Shown here piece after piece: positions 15,517-25,183 of a DNA stretch of 38,828 nt; the stretch's first letter is position 1, and each line of letters begins with the position of its first letter. The notes under the pieces are model-generated. The model made no database searches, was not told the DNA's origin, and saw only the letters and a program-made list of their open reading frames with translations. A program made the translations under genes and the position numbers. The DNA is taken from assembly GCA_023665425.1 (NCBI GenBank), contig JAMPDX010000012.1, positions 1-38,828 on the forward strand, given 5' to 3'. Source of the DNA: Muribaculaceae bacterium. GTDB taxonomy: Bacteria; Bacteroidota; Bacteroidia; Bacteroidales; Muribaculaceae.

Positions 15517-17250
15517 ATGAATAAAGCTTTACTACTCAGCGCTTGTGCGCTTATGTCAGGGGCGGCAGCATTTGCACTGCCCACAGCACCAAAGGCATAC
15601 GCCAATCAGTATGTTACCTGCATCTCTCCCGATGGCCACTACATGGCCTCAGAGATGTATGGCACTGTTGTGATTACTGACCTGGAAACAGGCACTGCTT
15701 ATACTTACGAGTCAAACGGTGAGCTCATCGAATACTCTACCGGCGACGGCAACTGTTGGTCTTCCAATGGTATTTTGGTCGGAACCATCAACACCAACGG
15801 CAGCGCCACTTATTGGCAGAATGGCGAATGGCATCAGCTTCCCAACCCGCAGTCACGCTCCATCTACACCAAGGCTGTAAACAATGATGGCACAGTGATA
15901 ATAGGCGTAGGTAGCGTTGTAGCAGCCGATAAGGCTCCCAACGAGCTGTATAACGTGCCCATGATTTGGACCCTCGGTAGCGATAACACATGGACTCCCG
16001 AGGTGCTTCCTTATCCCACAGAAGACTTCTCAGGCCGCACTCCACAGGGCATGACTCTGGTGAGCATCTCTGCCGATGGCACCAAAATATCAGCCCAGTT
16101 AATCGACTATTCCGGCTATTTTATTACTCCGTATATGTACACCAAGGGCGACGATGGCAAATGGTCATACGCTACATGGGGTGGAAAGATTATCGATACC
16201 GAGGGTATCATATTCCCTGATTTCGATGAAGATAATCCTCCCGTTGACCCTGCCAGCCACCCTCAGGATTTCATGTCTGACTCCGAGCTGCGCACAGACT
16301 ATCTCATGGCCTACGAGGATTGGGAGAGCGACCCTCAGACTTTCGACTATCCCGAGCCGGAAGACTACATGACTGCTGCCGACCGCGAAAAGTATGCAGA
16401 AGCTGTCGAGAAATTTTCAGACGAAGCAGCCAAGTGGAACGCTGAAATGGAGCTCTTCTTCACGCAGTTCAATAAGCTGTTCGACACCAGCCTGCAGGTT
16501 ACATTCAATAACTCATACATCACCCCCGACGGCACATACGTGGTAACTACAGCCAAGCGCACCGAGGTAATGGACCCCTCCGACCCCACAAGCGATGTCA
16601 CCTTCAAGGAGCCTATCCTGATGAAAGCTAACACTTACGAGAAGTGTGCCATGACTGGTGTGGATGCCTTGTTTGCTTCAGCTATCGCTGCTGACGGCAC
16701 AATCATAGCTTACTCTGACGAGACAAATCGCCACGCCTACATCAAGCCCTACGGCAAAGAGTGGCAAAGCCTATACAGCTTCCTGCAAGATAACACTGAC
16801 GATGCCACCCGGACATGGATGCTTGACAACATCTGCCACACATTCGACTCTACTGACATTTATGGCGAGACTGTCTCATACGTAGACGAGCCTCTGCTGG
16901 GTGTCACCACCTGCACTCCCGACCTCTCAATCATCGCATCCAATGCGCTCAACACTTGGGATATGGCTGATGGCACAGAGTATTATAGCTATATGATACC
17001 TACACCCAAGGCCACACTTGGTGTCAAGGCCATTGCCAAAGCTGACAACAATCTCGGCGTGAAGGCTTCAAAGGGTGGTGTGCTTGAGGTGACAGACCCG
17101 GCTCACATCGAGGTATATGACCTGCAAGGTCGTCTCGTATTCAAAGCCAATGCACCTGCCGGCCAACTCAACACAGGTCTGACCAACGGTATATATACAG
17201 TGAAGGCTACTGCCAATGGTGCCTCTGCCGTACTGAAAGCAATGTTCTAA
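15517..17250 (+). CDS. Secreted beta-propeller-like protein with T9SS-like C-terminal domain (tandem copy 1)
   Basis: A 577-residue secreted protein; I do not recognise a named family. The signal peptide runs to about residue 20 (cut before LPTAP). Six blade-like motifs recur: SPDGHYMAS, NNDGTVIIG, SADGTKISA, TPDGTYVVT, AADGTIIAY and TPDLSIIAS, suggesting a beta-propeller. Between the third and fourth lies an acidic helical insert of about 90 residues, from FPDFDEDNPPVDP to WNAEMELFFTQFN. The C-terminus (IEVYDLQGRLVFKA ... GIYTVKA ... KAMF) is a type A sorting-like domain of the type IX secretion system, so it is probably outer-membrane-anchored or released. ATG 15517 was preferred over 15496 because it aligns with the paralogue's signal peptide. 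Confidence 0.82.
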   Translation: MNKALLLSACALMSGAAAFALPTAPKAYANQYVTCISPDGHYMASEMYGTVVITDLETGTAYTYESNGELIEYSTGDGNCWSSNGILVGTINTNGSATYWQNGEWHQLPNPQSRSIYTKAVNNDGTVIIGVGSVVAADKAPNELYNVPMIWTLGSDNTWTPEVLPYPTEDFSGRTPQGMTLVSISADGTKISAQLIDYSGYFITPYMYTKGDDGKWSYATWGGKIIDTEGIIFPDFDEDNPPVDPASHPQDFMSDSELRTDYLMAYEDWESDPQTFDYPEPEDYMTAADREKYAEAVEKFSDEAAKWNAEMELFFTQFNKLFDTSLQVTFNNSYITPDGTYVVTTAKRTEVMDPSDPTSDVTFKEPILMKANTYEKCAMTGVDALFASAIAADGTIIAYSDETNRHAYIKPYGKEWQSLYSFLQDNTDDATRTWMLDNICHTFDSTDIYGETVSYVDEPLLGVTTCTPDLSIIASNALNTWDMADGTEYYSYMIPTPKATLGVKAIAKADNNLGVKASKGGVLEVTDPAHIEVYDLQGRLVFKANAPAGQLNTGLTNGIYTVKATANGASAVLKAMF

Positions 17251-17261
17251 TTTGCCAATAC

Positions 17262-17309
17262 GGATTATGGATTAACCCATCCTTTCGGGAGCAAGTTAAT
17301 CCATAATCC
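17262..17309. repeat. Perfect 15-bp inverted repeat between the tandem paralogues
   Basis: GGATTATGGATTAAC (17262-17276) and its exact reverse complement (17295-17309) enclose an 18-nt loop. No T-run follows on the plus strand. It could be an mRNA-stabilising intercistronic hairpin, a partial terminator or an operator. Confidence 0.8.
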
Positions 17310-17347
17310 TCACCTTCTATTAACCTATTAACCATTCAACATTTATT

Positions 17348-19063
17348 ATGAAGAAATCTTTACTCTGGGGAGCTATGGCTCTGCTGGGCGCCGCAAGCGC
17401 ACAAGCACTTCCTACAGCACCGTCAATGTACGCCAACCAGTACATTACCTGCATCTCGCCCGACGGCCGCTACACCGGCTCTGAGATGTATGCCTGCGTG
17501 TTCATTAACGACCTGCTCACCGGCCAGACTTACGAGTATTATGGCGATGATATGTACCAAGGCTATGGCACAGGCTCCGGCAACTGCTGGTCTGCTACCG
17601 GTATCATGGTGGGTTGCACCAAGTATAATGGTGACCCTGCATATTGGGAAAACGGCGAATGGCATCTGCTTCCCAACCCGCAAAACCGTGCCGTTTTCAT
17701 GCGAGCTATCACTCCTGATGGCAATGTGGCCTTGGGTGTGGCTCGCACTATCAAGGCTGACAACGTGCACAGCGAGCTCTTCGACATTCCAATCTTGTGG
17801 ACTCGCAACGCCGACGGCTCTTGGGCTGATCCGGAAATCCTCCCCTTCCCTACTACAGACTTTACCGGCCGTGCTCCGCAGGGCTTGTTCCCCATCAGCA
17901 TCTCTGATGATGGCACAAAGATTGCCTGCCATCTACGCGACTACTCCGGCTTCTTCCCCTCACCCATGATGCTCGTAAAGGGCACTGACGGCAAATGGTC
18001 TTATACCGAATGGGGTGGCAAATTCATCAACAAAAAAGACCGCACATTCCCCTTCTGGGACGAGGATAATCCCCCTGTAGACCCCATGTCTCATGCCCAA
18101 GATTATATCTCTGATGAAGAAGACCGCACAAGCTATATCATGGACTATGAAGACTGGCTGAGCGATATGCAGGGCTTCCAATATCCCGAAGCTACTGACT
18201 ATATGTCTGCCGCTGACCTGGCGAAATTTAACGAGGATGTAGAGAAGTATCAGGACGAGGCCGCCAAGTGGAATGCTGACCTGGAGAAATTCTTCGAAGC
18301 CTTCTCTTATGTAGCTGAGGAGAGCGATGTTGTGACATTCAACAACGCCTTCATCACTCCCGACGGCTCTGTTGTAGCTTCAACTGCAACTACCAAATAC
18401 TGGCCCGACCCCGCTGATGATTCATACTTCTTAGAAGAATCAGGCCCCATTTGGATCTATTCTGACCACTTCGAAAGATGCGAAGGTGTGGACGGCTATA
18501 CCGCCTCTGCTATCGCTGCCGATGGCTCTATGCTGGTATCTGCCGGTAGTAACCCGCGCATAGTACGTAAGGGCCGGGAACCCCAGGATTTGTACAAATT
18601 CATGCAAGACAACTCTGATGAGGCAACAAACGATTGGCTCTATGAGAATGTATGCCACACATTCGACATGGTTACAGAGTCCGGCTATACTTACTCATAC
18701 GTAGACCAGCCGATGCTCGGTGTGGCTTGCTGCACTCCTGACTTGTCTGTCATAGCATTCAACGCGCTCAACTCATGGGACTACAATGACCCCGTAGAAT
18801 ACTACTCATACGTAGTGCCTACTCCCAACGCTTCTCTGGGTGTAAAGGCTGTCAATGCCGCTGAGAGCACTCTGACAGTTAAGGCCGCTAAGGGTGTTAT
18901 CGAGGTTAACGAGCCCGCCAACATCGAGGTGTTCGACCTGCAGGGCCGTCTAGTCTTCAAGGCTGAGGCCAACGGCGCTGTCTCAACAGACCTGAACAAC
19001 GGTATCTATACTGTCCGCGCATCAAACGCTGCCGGCAGCAAAGTTGTCAAGGCAATGTTCTAA
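17348..19063 (+). CDS. Secreted beta-propeller-like protein with T9SS-like C-terminal domain (tandem copy 2)
   Basis: A 571-residue paralogue of the preceding protein, similar along its whole length (clearly more than half of residues by eye). It has a signal peptide ending near AQA, the shared start LPTAPxxYANQYxTCISPDG, and six blade motifs: SPDGRYTGS, TPDGNVALG, SDDGTKIAC, TPDGSVVAS, AADGSMLVS, TPDLSVIAF. The acidic insert (FWDEDNPPVDP to WNADLEKFFEAF) and the C-terminal sorting-like domain (IEVFDLQGRLVFKA ... GIYTVRA ... KAMF) are kept. The copies differ most in surface stretches such as the region after TPDG in blade 4. It lies 97 nt downstream of copy 1 and is followed by a strong terminator. 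Confidence 0.83.
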   Translation: MKKSLLWGAMALLGAASAQALPTAPSMYANQYITCISPDGRYTGSEMYACVFINDLLTGQTYEYYGDDMYQGYGTGSGNCWSATGIMVGCTKYNGDPAYWENGEWHLLPNPQNRAVFMRAITPDGNVALGVARTIKADNVHSELFDIPILWTRNADGSWADPEILPFPTTDFTGRAPQGLFPISISDDGTKIACHLRDYSGFFPSPMMLVKGTDGKWSYTEWGGKFINKKDRTFPFWDEDNPPVDPMSHAQDYISDEEDRTSYIMDYEDWLSDMQGFQYPEATDYMSAADLAKFNEDVEKYQDEAAKWNADLEKFFEAFSYVAEESDVVTFNNAFITPDGSVVASTATTKYWPDPADDSYFLEESGPIWIYSDHFERCEGVDGYTASAIAADGSMLVSAGSNPRIVRKGREPQDLYKFMQDNSDEATNDWLYENVCHTFDMVTESGYTYSYVDQPMLGVACCTPDLSVIAFNALNSWDYNDPVEYYSYVVPTPNASLGVKAVNAAESTLTVKAAKGVIEVNEPANIEVFDLQGRLVFKAEANGAVSTDLNNGIYTVRASNAAGSKVVKAMF

Positions 19064-19092
19064 TCAACATTCATAAGTGTCTGCTCAATTTA

Positions 19093-19158
19093 GACACCTA
19101 TAAACATAAAAATCCCCGGATGCGGCTATCCACATCCGGGGATTTTTATATAGGTGTC
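19093..19158. terminator. Strong bidirectional terminator between paralogue 2 and topA
   Basis: A perfect 15-bp stem AAAAATCCCCGGATG (19108-19122)/CATCCGGGGATTTTT (19133-19147) is nested in an outer 10-bp stem GACACCTATA (19093-19102)/TATAGGTGTC (19149-19158). T-runs occur on both strands, serving convergent genes. Confidence 0.9.
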
Positions 19159-19167
19159 AGTCCGGCG

Positions 19168-21498
19168 CTATTTACGTGAGGTGCGACGGGTGCGGGTCTT
19201 GGCGGGAGCTGCATCTTGCTTATCCATAATCTCGCGTGCCTCGGCGGCAGTGAGAGAGGCGCCGTCAGTACCTTTGGGTAGTTTATAATTGACTGCCTTC
19301 TTGGCCCCCTCAGGCTTATAAGCCATATAGACTCCATAACGGCCATTTAGTATCTGCAAGCCGGGTATCTCATCAAACTCCTTGATAATCTTGTTTGCCT
19401 CTTCGGCACGCTTGGACTCGATAAGTTCAATGGCCTCCTGCAGTGTGATGGCTTGCGGTGTCATATTTTTGGGGATGCTCACAAACTTGCCGTCATGTCG
19501 TATATACGGGCCGAAGCGTCCAACGGCCGCTATAACATCTTTATCCTCAAACGAGCCTATAGTGCGGGGCAATTCAAACAATTTGAGTGCCTCCTCAAGA
19601 GTAATGGTGGCCACACTTTGCCCATTCTGAAGGGACGCAAACAGCGGCTTGTCATCGTCTGATGTCTCACCTATCTGCACCATGGGACCAAAACGACCTA
19701 TCTTGACACTCACCTGGCGACCGCTCTTGGGATCTGTACCCAAGATGCGTTCACCCACCTTATGCTCAAGGCGCAGCGAATTGATTTTATCTATTTCGGG
19801 ATGAAACCCGCTATAGAAGTCAGACATCTCATCTTGCCATGCCAATTTGCCCTCGGAGATGTCGTCAAACTTCTCCTCGATATTGGCTGTGAAGTTATAG
19901 TCGAGAATGTTGGGGAAATATTCGGTGAGGAAGTCATTGACCACCATACCGACATCGGTGGGCACCAATCGGCCTTTGTCGGAGCCGGTTGTCTCCGTCT
20001 CCACAATTCGCTGTATACCGGTGGGTGTAAGTGTCAGCACGGAGTAATCACGCTTGTAGCCCTCCTTCTCGCCTCGCTCCACATAGTCGCGCCCCTGTAT
20101 GGTGGAAATGGTGGGAGCATAGGTAGAGGGTCGGCCGATACCCAACTCCTCCATCTTCTTCACCAGTGAGGCCTCATTGTATCGAGCCGGTGGTGTGGTG
20201 AAGCGTTCTGTGGCTGTTATGGTCTGCGATGTGAGTTTGTCTCCCACCTTGAGTGAGGGTAGCATGACAGACTCGGCATCGGTGTACTCAATGTCGTAAA
20301 CCTTCATGAAGCCATCAAACTTGATGACCTCGCCATGAGCCACAAACTTCTCCGGGCGGGTGGAGACAGAGATATCCACAGTGGTTTTCTCAAGCTCTGC
20401 ATCTGCCATTTGTGAGGCTAATGTGCGGTTCCTGATGAGCTTGTAGAGCCTCTTCTCTTGTGGAGTGCCATCTATCTGATCACGGTCTATATATGTGGGT
20501 CGTATGGCCTCGTGTGCCTCCTGTGCACCCTTTGACTTGGTGTGATAATGACGTATCTGTAGATACTTGTCGCCCCACTCTTGTGACACTAATTTGCTGA
20601 TGTCGTTTAAGGCCAGATTAGACAGATTGAGCGAATCTGTACGCATATAAGTGATGAGACCGGCCTCATACAGATGTTGGGCTATCATCATGGTTTGTGA
20701 GACTGTGAAGCCGAGTCTGCGAGCCGCCTCTTGCTGCAGTGTGGAGGTGGTGAACGGCGGTGCCGGTGAGCGCTTCACCGGGCGTATTGCCACATCATCT
20801 ACACTGAAGGTGGCATCACTGCAGGCCTGCAAGAAGTCTTGTGCAGCTTGCTCATTCTCCAAGCGTGTGGAAAGCTCACACTTCACCGGCACAGGGCTTG
20901 TAGACACGCCGAATGAGCCGGTGACACGGAAATATGGGGTTGACACAAAGTCTTTTATCTCTTTCTCGCGCTCGCATATAAGTCTCACGGCCACACTCTG
21001 CACACGTCCGGCAGAGAGAGCCGGTTTGATCTTCTTCCATAAGACGGGCGATAGCTCAAAGCCCACAATGCGGTCGAGCACTCGGCGTGCCTGCTGAGCA
21101 TTTACGCGGTTGATGTCAATATCGCGAGGATGCTCTATAGCGTTGAGAATAGCGGGCTTTGTGATTTCGTGAAAAACGATGCGATGTGTTTTTTCCGGCT
21201 TGAGCCCGAGCACCTCATACAGATGCCAAGCAATGGCTTCTCCCTCGCGGTCCTCATCAGATGCGAGCCATACGGTGTCAGCCTTTGAAGCTGCGGCTTT
21301 CAACTCAGAGACCAACTCCTTCTTTTCAACCGGCACCTCATATACCGGCTTGAAATGGTCAGAGACATCAATACTGAAGTCCTTCTTGCGCAGATCCCTG
21401 ATGTGACCAAAAGAGGACATCACTTTGTAATCTTTACCCAAGAACTTCTCTATAGTCTTTGCCTTGGCAGGCGACTCAACAATTATCAGATTCTTCAT
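19168..21498 (-). CDS. topA: DNA topoisomerase I (type IA)
   Basis: TopA relaxes negative supercoils by cutting one strand through a phosphotyrosine. The Toprim domain starts at once (LIIVESPAKAKTIEKFLG, acidic triad including DEDREGEAIAWHL). The active-site tyrosine is Tyr284 in GLITYMRTDSLNLS. The C-terminal part lacks Cys4 zinc fingers and instead has three TopoI C-terminal repeats (GRFGPMVQIG, GRFGPYIRHDGKF, GRYGVYMAYKP, about residues 590-750) and a basic tail TRTRRTSRK. The length of 776 residues fits Bacteroidetes. ATG 21498 was chosen over a TTG at 21507. The promoter box lies about 115 nt upstream. Confidence 0.97.
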   Translation of the reverse strand: MKNLIIVESPAKAKTIEKFLGKDYKVMSSFGHIRDLRKKDFSIDVSDHFKPVYEVPVEKKELVSELKAAASKADTVWLASDEDREGEAIAWHLYEVLGLKPEKTHRIVFHEITKPAILNAIEHPRDIDINRVNAQQARRVLDRIVGFELSPVLWKKIKPALSAGRVQSVAVRLICEREKEIKDFVSTPYFRVTGSFGVSTSPVPVKCELSTRLENEQAAQDFLQACSDATFSVDDVAIRPVKRSPAPPFTTSTLQQEAARRLGFTVSQTMMIAQHLYEAGLITYMRTDSLNLSNLALNDISKLVSQEWGDKYLQIRHYHTKSKGAQEAHEAIRPTYIDRDQIDGTPQEKRLYKLIRNRTLASQMADAELEKTTVDISVSTRPEKFVAHGEVIKFDGFMKVYDIEYTDAESVMLPSLKVGDKLTSQTITATERFTTPPARYNEASLVKKMEELGIGRPSTYAPTISTIQGRDYVERGEKEGYKRDYSVLTLTPTGIQRIVETETTGSDKGRLVPTDVGMVVNDFLTEYFPNILDYNFTANIEEKFDDISEGKLAWQDEMSDFYSGFHPEIDKINSLRLEHKVGERILGTDPKSGRQVSVKIGRFGPMVQIGETSDDDKPLFASLQNGQSVATITLEEALKLFELPRTIGSFEDKDVIAAVGRFGPYIRHDGKFVSIPKNMTPQAITLQEAIELIESKRAEEANKIIKEFDEIPGLQILNGRYGVYMAYKPEGAKKAVNYKLPKGTDGASLTAAEAREIMDKQDAAPAKTRTRRTSRK

Positions 21499-21614
21499 AG
21501 TGTACAAGCGCTTGTAACCGGCCTCTTAACCCTGTGTGTTAATAAGCTAATTTAAGAAAATGAGCATTAAAACCCTCATTATTTTAATTAACAAATCAAG
21601 CCGTAAATCGGCTG

Positions 21615-21644
21615 CAAAAGTACTAATTTTTTTTCAAACTCCAA
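21615..21644 (-). promoter_or_regulatory. topA promoter
   Basis: On the minus strand TTG (21644-21642), 19 bp, TACTTTTG (21622-21615). The leader would be about 110 nt. Confidence 0.6.
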
Positions 21645-21736
21645 GTCCGGAGCAGAAAAACAGGTCCCCAAACAGGTGTTTTTACATGAGCCGGAGGCTT
21701 ATTTACAATAATTTACACGCTTTTTAAAGTGCATTA

Positions 21737-21768
21737 TTTGTTGATATGCGATTTGTTTTGTAAATTTG
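21737..21768 (+). promoter_or_regulatory. Promoter of the M6 metalloprotease gene
   Basis: TTTG (21737-21740), 20 bp, TAAATTTG (21761-21768). Predicted start near 21774, leader about 76 nt. Confidence 0.75.
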
Positions 21769-21849
21769 CGCATTATTAACCTATTGTGTATGCTTTTTGT
21801 GGGCATGGCATATAGCCGGTCCCCTCTTGCTACCTATATTCTGTAATCA

Positions 21850-24267
21850 ATGAAGTTTCATAGTAGACTCCTCATCAGTTCCATGATGCTGTCTTGCGGA
21901 TTGTCTTTGTTGGCAGTGCCGGCAAAGCGCGATGTGCGTACCGTCACACAGCCTGACGGCACAACGCTCCGCATAAAGCTCGTGGGAGATGAGTTTCATC
22001 ACTTTGTCCTGACAGAGGACGACATGCTGCTGTCTCAAGCTCCTGACGGCACATATTGTTACGCAACCATTAATGCACAAGGCATCCTTGAGACTACCGG
22101 CGTAAAAGCCCTGGATAAGGCTGTCCGCTCTGTTGTGCCCCAACAGGCAATGTCGCTCAAGGATGTTGACCTTAAGAAGGTGCAGAAGTCACCCAAGCGC
22201 ATCCCTCAGACCGGTGTTGGCCTCGATGTCACCACATTCCCGGGTAAGGGTTCTCCCAATGTATTGATTCTGCTCGTAGAGTATTCCGACGTCAAATTCA
22301 CCGTCTCTAATCCGGCTGAGTATTATAACAATATGCTCAACCAGAAGGGCTTCAGCGAATATGGTGCCACAGGCTCATGCAAGGATTATTTTGATGAGAA
22401 CTCTCAGGGACAATTTACACCCATATTCCACGCCCTTGGCCCTGTCACACTCGCTAATAAGCAGCGTTATTACGGCGGCAACGACATGTGGGGCAATGAC
22501 CGCTATCCCGAAGAGATGGTTGTAGAGGGTATCAAAGCTCTCGATAAGGATGTAGACTTCTCCATCTATGATAATGACGGCGACGGCATCCTTGACAATG
22601 TATATGTGATATATGCCGGCCGCGGCGAGGCCAGTGGCGGTAGTGATGATACCGTATGGCCTCACTCTTACGACCTGGAGAATACCGGCAAGGATTTCGT
22701 GGTGGATGGTGTGCGCGTGAACCATTATGCTTGCTCCAATGAGTGGGAAGGCTCACAGCCGGATGGCATCGGCACCTTCGTGCATGAGTTTAGCCATGTG
22801 ATGGGCTTGCCTGACCTGTATACCACCGACTACAACAGCGCCCAATACGACACCCCCGGAGCATATAGTGTGCTCGACTACGGCCCCTATAATAATGAAG
22901 GACGCACTCCCCCGGCATATAGCATCTATGAGCGCAACTCGCTGGGCTGGTGCGAACCTGAAATGATTGAAGGCCCCCTCAACGGCTCTATGGAGCATAT
23001 CCTCTCATCTAATGCCGGCTACATCATTCCCACAAGCAAGAATAACGAGTTCTTCTTGCTCGAAAACCGCCAGCAGAAGGGTTGGGATGAATACATCCCG
23101 GGCCACGGTATGCTCATCTGGCACATAGACTTTAATCAGAGTGTATGGAGCCAAAATGAGGTAAACAATACCAAAAATCATCAGTATGTAGATATCGAAG
23201 AGGCTTGCAACTCCCGCAATAATGATGATGAGGAGCTAATGGCCGGATATACCTTCCCGGGCAGCCAGAATGTCACCTCGTTTACTGATGATACCACCCC
23301 GAGCATGAAGACATGGAGCAATGCCCGCCTCAATCTCCCCATCACCGATATCGCAGAGACTGACGGTGTCATCACCTTCCTCGTGGCAGGTGGCGATGAC
23401 GGCACTCCTCCGGTAAAGGTACCGGTGCCCTTTGCTGTTGAAGATATCGAGAAGAGTGCAGAGCACTTCGTGGCTGCATGGGCTCCGGTGGAGAACGCCG
23501 TAGACTATGAGGTGACAGTGTCTGTAGGCAGTAGTGGCGAGAAGGTTACATCAGTCAACGAGATGGGCGCTCAGGGCAAATTTGAGCTTCCCGAAGGCTG
23601 GACCTCCTCTTCCACCCAGAAGTATGACTCATACGGCAACTACGGCGAGTCTTCTCCCTCACTGAAGATGGCAGCTGACGGCGTATGGCTGCTTTCTCCC
23701 CTCTTCACCGGCGATGTCTCTGCCATATCATACTGGCGCAAGGCTCAAGGCACAAGTGGTGACTCATCGCTCGAACTGCAGGGCCTCATTAACGGCGAAT
23801 GGGTGACACTCAACACTCAGGCCCTCCCGGCAAATGATGATGGCAAGAAGATCTCAATGAACAATGTCCGCAAGGGCGTTAAGCAGGTGAAATTCATTTA
23901 TCACAAGGATAAAGGCAACTGTGCCCTCGATGACGTAGTAATCCAAGTAGGAGGCGGTGATGAATTCCTGCCCGACTATATCGATTGCTCTACCGGCGGT
24001 GCCACATCGCTGCGCATTGACAAGCTGAAAGAGGGTGCTCGCACCTACTCCTTCAAGGTTCGCGCTATTGGCGAGGGCAAGTCATCAGCATATTGTTCAC
24101 CGGTAGAAATTGAGCTTCCTGAGCCCGCAGGCATCAATGGAGTGAATGCTGACAATGCCAAGGCTGAATACTTCGACCTGCTTGGCCGCCGCGTACTCAA
24201 CCCTACATCCGGCCAGATACTTATTCGCCGCCAAGGCGCCAACGTCACCAAAGAAGTAATCCGCTAA
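21850..24267 (+). CDS. Secreted M6 family metalloprotease with T9SS-like C-terminus
   Basis: An 805-residue secreted zinc endopeptidase of the immune inhibitor A (M6) family. A signal peptide ends near LLAVPA (residue 25). A propeptide-like N-terminal region (to about residue 115) contains RTVTQPDGTTLRIKLVGDE, as in other M6 proteins. The catalytic domain has DNDGDG (about residues 241-246, likely Ca binding) and the zinc motif HEFSHVMGLPD (His312, Glu313, His316, Asp322). An MAM-like or jelly-roll region (about 540-690) precedes a fibronectin-like strand region and a short C-terminal domain (EYFDLLGRRV ... ILIRRQGANVTKEVIR) typical of secreted Bacteroidales proteins. It diverges from topA and ends before a terminator. 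Confidence 0.92.
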   Translation: MKFHSRLLISSMMLSCGLSLLAVPAKRDVRTVTQPDGTTLRIKLVGDEFHHFVLTEDDMLLSQAPDGTYCYATINAQGILETTGVKALDKAVRSVVPQQAMSLKDVDLKKVQKSPKRIPQTGVGLDVTTFPGKGSPNVLILLVEYSDVKFTVSNPAEYYNNMLNQKGFSEYGATGSCKDYFDENSQGQFTPIFHALGPVTLANKQRYYGGNDMWGNDRYPEEMVVEGIKALDKDVDFSIYDNDGDGILDNVYVIYAGRGEASGGSDDTVWPHSYDLENTGKDFVVDGVRVNHYACSNEWEGSQPDGIGTFVHEFSHVMGLPDLYTTDYNSAQYDTPGAYSVLDYGPYNNEGRTPPAYSIYERNSLGWCEPEMIEGPLNGSMEHILSSNAGYIIPTSKNNEFFLLENRQQKGWDEYIPGHGMLIWHIDFNQSVWSQNEVNNTKNHQYVDIEEACNSRNNDDEELMAGYTFPGSQNVTSFTDDTTPSMKTWSNARLNLPITDIAETDGVITFLVAGGDDGTPPVKVPVPFAVEDIEKSAEHFVAAWAPVENAVDYEVTVSVGSSGEKVTSVNEMGAQGKFELPEGWTSSSTQKYDSYGNYGESSPSLKMAADGVWLLSPLFTGDVSAISYWRKAQGTSGDSSLELQGLINGEWVTLNTQALPANDDGKKISMNNVRKGVKQVKFIYHKDKGNCALDDVVIQVGGGDEFLPDYIDCSTGGATSLRIDKLKEGARTYSFKVRAIGEGKSSAYCSPVEIELPEPAGINGVNADNAKAEYFDLLGRRVLNPTSGQILIRRQGANVTKEVIR

Positions 24268-24349
24268 TTCCCATTCCCGGGTCTGCGGACAAATACGGTT
24301 ACTGCGCGTTGCGCAATAAACCAATATACGACCTAAGAATTTCACAGTA

Positions 24350-24380
24350 AATCGGTGTCCTCGCGGACACCGATTTTTTT
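24350..24380 (+). terminator. Terminator after the M6 protease gene
   Basis: Stem AATCGGTGTCC (24350-24360)/GGACACCGATT (24365-24375) with a 4-nt loop, followed by T (24374-24380). Confidence 0.88.
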
Positions 24381-24491
24381 GGTGTTGGACGCGGTCACCA
24401 CAAGAGGTAACCTTACTATACCCCACTATAAACAAGCATCTTTTCAACACCCTATTCTGTCGTTACCGCACCTTTGGCCGAGGGAACACAT

Positions 24492-24526
24492 AAAAAAAGC
24501 TATGCACCGGAGGGGTACATAGCTTT
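24492..24526 (-). terminator. Terminator of the rplU-rpmA unit
   Basis: On the minus strand AAAGCTATG (24526-24518) pairs with CATAGCTTT (24504-24496), with a GTACC/GGTGC extension containing a mismatch, followed by a T-run to 24492. It lies about 22 nt after the rpmA stop. Confidence 0.85.
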
Positions 24527-24548
24527 ATGGGTTGTGTTAGCGTGTGTC

Positions 24549-24812
24549 TTACTTTGCGGAATGGGGGAGCACGTTGATAAACTTGCGACCCTCCTTACCG
24601 GTAGTGAATGACACTACACCGTCAATGAGAGCGAACAGTGTGTGGTCCTTGCCCATACCCACGTTCAGACCGGGGTGGTGCTGTGTGCCACGCTGACGCT
24701 TGATGATGTTGCCGGCTTTGCAATTTGCTCCACCGAAGATTTTAACGCCGAGGCGTTTGCTTTCTGATTCGCGGCCGTTCTTTGAACTACCGACACCTTT
24801 TTTATGTGCCAT
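24549..24812 (-). CDS. rpmA: Large ribosomal subunit protein bL27
   Basis: An 87-residue protein of the 50S subunit near the peptidyl transferase centre. The start [20 protein letters not shown] and [21 protein letters not shown] are diagnostic. It has the short N-terminus, without the cleavable extension seen in Firmicutes. It follows rplU after 17 nt in the usual L21-L27 order and ends at a terminator. Confidence 0.98.
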   Translation of the reverse strand: MAHKKGVGSSKNGRESESKRLGVKIFGGANCKAGNIIKRQRGTQHHPGLNVGMGKDHTLFALIDGVVSFTTGKEGRKFINVLPHSAK

Positions 24813-24829
24813 GTTTAGTGGAGTAAGAA

Positions 24830-25153
24830 TTAAGCGTTTACAATTGATTTAACTAACACTTTAGAGAACTGCTGACGGTGACCGTTCAAGCGACGATAGC
24901 CCTTACGGCGTTTCTTCTTGAAGACGAGCACCTTGTCACCCTTCACAAGGGGTTCAAGCACTTCACATTTTACAGATGCGCCTTCTACGGTGGGCACGCC
25001 GACTTTCACGGCACCGTCGGCTTCCAAAAGGAGTACTTTGTCGAAGCTTACAGCCTCACCCTCCTTGACATCGGCGCCGAGATGATGTACATACAGATAC
25101 TTGCCTTCTTCGGCCTTGAACTGTTGTCCTTTAATTTCTACAATAGCGTACAT
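24830..25153 (-). CDS. rplU: Large ribosomal subunit protein bL21
   Basis: A 107-residue 23S rRNA-binding protein. [17 protein letters not shown] and the C-terminal [18 protein letters not shown] are typical of bL21. It leads the rplU-rpmA unit. A strong promoter lies at 25241-25271, leaving a leader of about 80 nt that contains a stable hairpin (25184-25207), which might allow autoregulation. Confidence 0.98.
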   Translation of the reverse strand: MYAIVEIKGQQFKAEEGKYLYVHHLGADVKEGEAVSFDKVLLLEADGAVKVGVPTVEGASVKCEVLEPLVKGDKVLVFKKKRRKGYRRLNGHRQQFSKVLVKSIVNA

Positions 25154-25183
25154 GCTAAGTTGTTGATTTATAAGTTAAACCGT

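Noticed and set aside
15517..19063. The tandem paralogues as SusC/SusD-type nutrient uptake genes.
   Set aside because: They lack TonB-receptor or SusD features; there is no barrel-like protein or lipobox.
21847..22143. Minus-strand ORF at the start of the M6 protease gene.
   Set aside because: Antisense shadow with no start context or domain.
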